Positions 60,255 to 64,000 of a DNA stretch of 64,000 bases are shown piece after piece. Both the position numbers and the translations under genes were made by a program. Each line of letters starts with the position of its first letter. The stretch's first letter is position 1. The notes under the pieces were generated by a model that ran no database searches, was not told where the DNA came from, and saw nothing but the letters and a program-made list of their open reading frames with translations. Location of the stretch: positions 11,594,001 through 11,658,000 of the forward strand of contig NC_003279.8 in the NCBI RefSeq assembly GCF_000002985.6, written 5' to 3'. The stretch is from Caenorhabditis elegans (lineage: Eukaryota > Nematoda > Chromadorea > Rhabditida > Rhabditidae).

Positions 60255-60957
60255 TGTTAATTTTGTTGCATTAAATGTTCACCAGCACGCTAAATTGTTT
60301 TAATAAATTGTAAAGTGCTAATGTAAGCTTTTTGTACAGTTACCCAATTTCCTGGAGTTTTGCAGACTTTCAAGAAAGTTCTAAAAGTTTTAAGATACTC
60401 CTAGAAATTTCTTAATCTTTTTTCTGCAGAAATTTTAAATTTCCCGTCAAAACTTAGGCCACGACGGGTCACAAACCCAGAACCTATATCTCTTCAAAAA
60501 AGATAAACTCCTTTATTCCTTAACTACAGTACTCTTACAGTACTCCTACAGTAATCCTACATAACTACGAATTGTCGATTGAGAAGCATTGAGGTACTTG
60601 TGTATTACATGCCCTCATTTTCAAATTAAATTAAATGTTAATTAATTTCTCCAGTTAAATTAAACGTGATATACATTTTTCCATTTTAGGCTTAGAAAAT
60701 GTTATTTCCTAAGCCTAAAAATACAAACTGTGGTTCACGTTTTTATTTTTCATAACTTAGAAATTACTTTTAAAATAATAATAGTAATACACAAGTACCA
60801 GCATTGAACCTTCCTGCAATTTTTGTATGTTTCAGATCTTTCTTTCCGTTTTCCGTTTTATCGATGCTGTCCTATGATCGCGAAAACTGTTTGCACCTAT
60901 AAAAGTTTTACATCGATTCCATAAACCTACAACGTTTTTAATCACCAAGTTCGCTAG
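60255..60957. other. Intergenic region
   Basis: This holds the 3' end of the preceding gene (AATAAA at 60302), a few CTACAGTA words near 60530-60560, and otherwise A/T-rich sequence without a gene. Confidence 0.6.
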
Positions 60958-60965
60958 TATAAAAA
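60958..60965 (+). promoter_or_regulatory. TATA box of the small peptide gene
   Basis: TATAAAAA lies 46 bp upstream of the ATG at 61004. A TTTCCAG between them (to 60988) could be a trans-splice acceptor. Confidence 0.6.
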
Positions 60966-61003
60966 CGACTTTCTTCGAGAATTTCCAGATTCAAGTCCTC
61001 ACT

Positions 61004-61123
61004 ATGAACTTTTATTCCGTACTTGTGTTCGCTGTCTTTGCAGTTATGTTGGCTTCAGGAAAACGTGGACTTAGAAGAGAGATTTTGTTGAAGAATCGTA
61101 TCCAGGTCGACTCGTCGTCGTAG
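61004..61123 (+). CDS. Small secreted peptide (39 aa)
   Basis: A single-exon frame opens MNFYSVLVFAVFAVMLASG, a textbook signal peptide. It is followed by KRGLRREILLKNRIQVDSSS and a stop. After cleavage the product would be a basic ~20-residue peptide, with KR and RR that could also be processing sites. Support is a TATA box 46 bp upstream, an acceptor-like TTTCCAG 15 bp upstream, and AATAAA at 61169-61174. Role unknown; a neuropeptide-like or antimicrobial-type peptide is possible but unproven. Confidence 0.65.
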   Translation: MNFYSVLVFAVFAVMLASGKRGLRREILLKNRIQVDSSS

Positions 61124-61687
61124 GTGGGGTTGGAAAGCACCCGAACGTCTAAATTTCATGATTTTATGAATAAATTTGTTAACAGAAAAAACTATAATGT
61201 ACATATTAAAGAATTGTTAAAGATTTCAGGTACATGAAGCAGAGAAGCAGAACTTTTCAGTGAATTTTTCATGTAGGCATGTAGGCTTGTAGGTCCAAAT
61301 CTAGACTAAAGCTATTGTTGCATTTCTCTTCTTTTTCTCCAATTTCCTAATTTCCTGAATCCTGAAAAATCCTGCAAAAATTGTGTGTACTGCTTTTGAC
61401 GTTTTGTGTCCCCGCCGCCGCCTCCGAAGACGGATGACATGGAAGAAACGAAATGAAATAAATTGAATTTCGTAGAATGGAAGGAGCAGAGAGACTCACA
61501 CACAAAACGACGTTGACAGATTCTAGATTCAATATGCATGTGAATTTGAAATGAAATCTGTGCGCGCGCGCGAGCTGTACACTTTTCACACATTTTCAAT
61601 TTCATTCATTTCAAATTTTGACCTTTTCTTGGCGGTGCTCGGTAGCTGAGGAGCTTTGAAATTTGTTGTTTTGTCTGAGAACGGTAG
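61124..61687. other. Intergenic, with a possible minus-strand first exon
   Basis: On the minus strand an ATG near 61441 opens MSSVFGGGGGDTKRQKQYTQ after a pyrimidine-rich stretch, and the frame closes within ~42 codons. It could be a first exon, but I find no convincing donor or partner exon. A CGCGCGCG run lies near 61562. Confidence 0.3.
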
Positions 61688-62456
<769 letters not shown>

Positions 62457-62903
62457 TTAAGTTTGAGATATTTTATCAGGCGTTTTCTTCCCTAATTGTT
62501 CCTTTTTCGAGCATCCTCCTACCCTTAATTTGTATCCTCGTGGCTCCGAAAATTGCCCATCTCCTCCCCTCCACTTACCATAAGCACCAGCACAATAACA
62601 ACAAAGCAAGAAAGAGAGAGAGATTATCAAATTATTCCATCCTCCTCGTCTAATTTCTGAGAATTTATGTGTTTATTCTATGAAAGTCGCGGCGGAGACA
62701 CAACAATTTACAGCCGTCTTCCCGTCTCAGATGTCTTAGGGAGATAACTGCATGCTCATTTCGACACTCGTTTGCAACATTGGGAGCTTTGAGCACAAAT
62801 TGAGCATTTTTTGGTTTAATAAATATTTTTAAATGTCTGGAATTTTTAAGAAATCAGTTGAGGCTAGTTTATCCTCAAAATCGGAGCAAAAACTGTTGTC
62901 ATT
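62457..62903. other. Spacer between two satellites
   Basis: This is non-repetitive sequence with a short GA-rich run near 62610. No gene is seen. Confidence 0.6.
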
Positions 62904-63803
62904 AGGCATGTAGACATGCAGGCATGTAGGCATGTAGGCATGTAGGCATGTGGCATGTAGGCATGTAGGCATGTAGGCATGTAGGCATGTAGGCATGTAG
63001 GCTTGTAGGCATGTAGGCATGTAGGCATGTAGGCATGTAGGCATGTAGGCATGTAAGCATGTAGGCATGTAGGCATGTAGGCATGTAGGCATGTAGGCAT
63101 GTAGGCATGTAAGCATGTAGGCATGTAGGCATGTAGGCATGTAGGCATGTAGGCATGTAGGCTTGTAGGCATGTAGGCATGTAGGCATGTAGGCATGTAG
63201 GCATGTAGGCATGTAAGCATGTAGGCATGTAGGCATGTAGGCATGTAGGCATGTAGGCATGTAGGCATGTAGGCATGTAGGCATGTAGGCTTGTAGGCAT
63301 GTAGGCATGTAGGCATGTAGGCATGTAGGCATGTAGGCATGTAGGCATCTAGGCATGTGGGCATGTGGGCATGTAGGCATGTAGGCATGTAGGCATGTAG
63401 GCATGTAGGCATGTAGGCATGTAGGCATGTAGGCATGTAGGCATGTAGGCATGTAGGCTTGTAGGCATGTAGGCATGTAGGCATGTAGGCATGTAGGCAT
63501 GTAGGCATGTAGGCATGTAGGCATGTAGGCATGTAGGCATGTAGGCATGTAAGCATGTAGGCATGTAGGCATGTAGGCATGTAGGCATGTAGGCATGTAG
63601 GCATGTAGGCATGTAGGCATGTAGGCATGTAGGCATGTAGGCATGTAGGCATCTAGGCATGTGGGCATGTAGGCATGTGGGCATGTAGGTATGTAGGCAT
63701 GCCGGCATGTAGGCATGTAGGCATGTAGGCATGTAGGCATGTAGGCATGTAGGCATGTAGGCATGTAGGTATGTAGGCATGTAGGCATGTAGGCATGTAG
63801 GCA
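62904..63803. repeat. (GGCATGTA)n satellite, ~900 bp
   Basis: This is a tandem array of the octamer TAGGCATG with about 110 units and scattered single-base variants (AGCATGTA, GGCTTGTA, GGCATCTA, GGCATGTG). Long Met-Pro-Thr-Cys-type frames on the minus strand are by-products of the 8-bp unit. Confidence 0.95.
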
Positions 63804-63964
63804 CCCAAAAAATCCGAAAAATCTGCGAGCAAAAAATTATGGTCATTTTCCATTAAACTTTCAAACTTTTATAACTTGTCTGTTTCAATTTTTTTTCAAA
63901 TTTTAATTTTTTCCGGTACTTTTTAATATCAATCTTATCCCCTAGGTTCTCAATTTCCAATTGT

Positions 63965-63980
63965 CCCCCCCCCCCCCCCC
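63965..63980. repeat. Poly-C tract near window end
   Basis: This is a homopolymer C run. Confidence 0.85.
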
Positions 63981-64000
63981 TTAATTCAAATTGACACACT

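Noticed and set aside
62829-63853. Several long Met-Pro-Thr-Cys-Leu-His-Ala-Tyr frames on the minus strand
   Set aside because: All three minus frames are open because the 8-bp unit lacks stops in that strand. This is a by-product of the satellite.

Overview
The window looks like nuclear DNA of a Caenorhabditis nematode, most likely C. elegans or a very close relative. The reasons are short GT-AG introns with TTTTCAG-type acceptors, an etr-1 gene, U2 snRNA genes with nematode-type flanks, a maT transposon, degenerate TTAGGC (nematode telomere-type) hexamer tracts, and very dense small inverted repeats. I rebuilt the gene models by joining exons by hand. In each complete multi-exon model the exon lengths sum to a multiple of three and the splice phases agree.

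Layout. 1-7.3 kb: 3' part of etr-1 (CELF/Bruno RNA-binding protein), plus strand, with introns full of inverted repeats. 7.3-10.6 kb: repeat-rich intergenic DNA. 10.6-17.3 kb: a nine-exon minus-strand gene for an unrecognised 630-aa protein. 17.7-22.1 kb: a ZDHHC3/7-like palmitoyltransferase (302 aa), plus strand. 21.7-33.7 kb: a nearly perfect palindrome (arms about 5.7 kb, spacer 605 bp). Each arm carries an identical copy of a two-domain PAW membrane-protein gene, and the spacer holds a small secreted PAN_3/CW-like gene. The right arm also contains a stranded copy of the last DHHC exon. 33.7-35.1 kb: a second palindrome abutting the first, with a U2 snRNA gene at its loop. 36-43 kb: more PAW genes and fragments, plus a Rab11-type GTPase. 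43.1-44.4 kb: an apparently intact maT (DD37D) transposon. 44.5-48.2 kb: two tandem minus-strand tyrosine kinases without ectodomains. 48.6-54.4 kb: a 23-exon PAW gene (755 aa) with one membrane segment, a Thr-rich stalk and three PAW domains. 55.5 kb: a second U2 gene inside the same kind of small element. 56-60.3 kb: two tandem paralogues of an unrecognised 390-400-aa family. 61 kb: a 39-aa secreted-peptide gene. 61.7-63.8 kb: two large satellites (6-bp and 8-bp units).

How the genes may work together. The most interesting unit is the 22-54 kb cluster. It holds at least six PAW loci or fragments, most encoding a short cytoplasmic tail, one membrane segment and one to three PAW ectodomains built from a fixed four-exon module. 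They are interleaved with two membrane-type tyrosine kinases that have no ectodomain. PAW is the glycan-binding C-terminal domain of peptide:N-glycanase, so these may be cell-surface sugar-binding proteins. A lectin-like receptor cluster is inference only. The cluster shows recent rearrangement: palindromic duplication, orphan exons, lost splice sites and captured snRNA genes.
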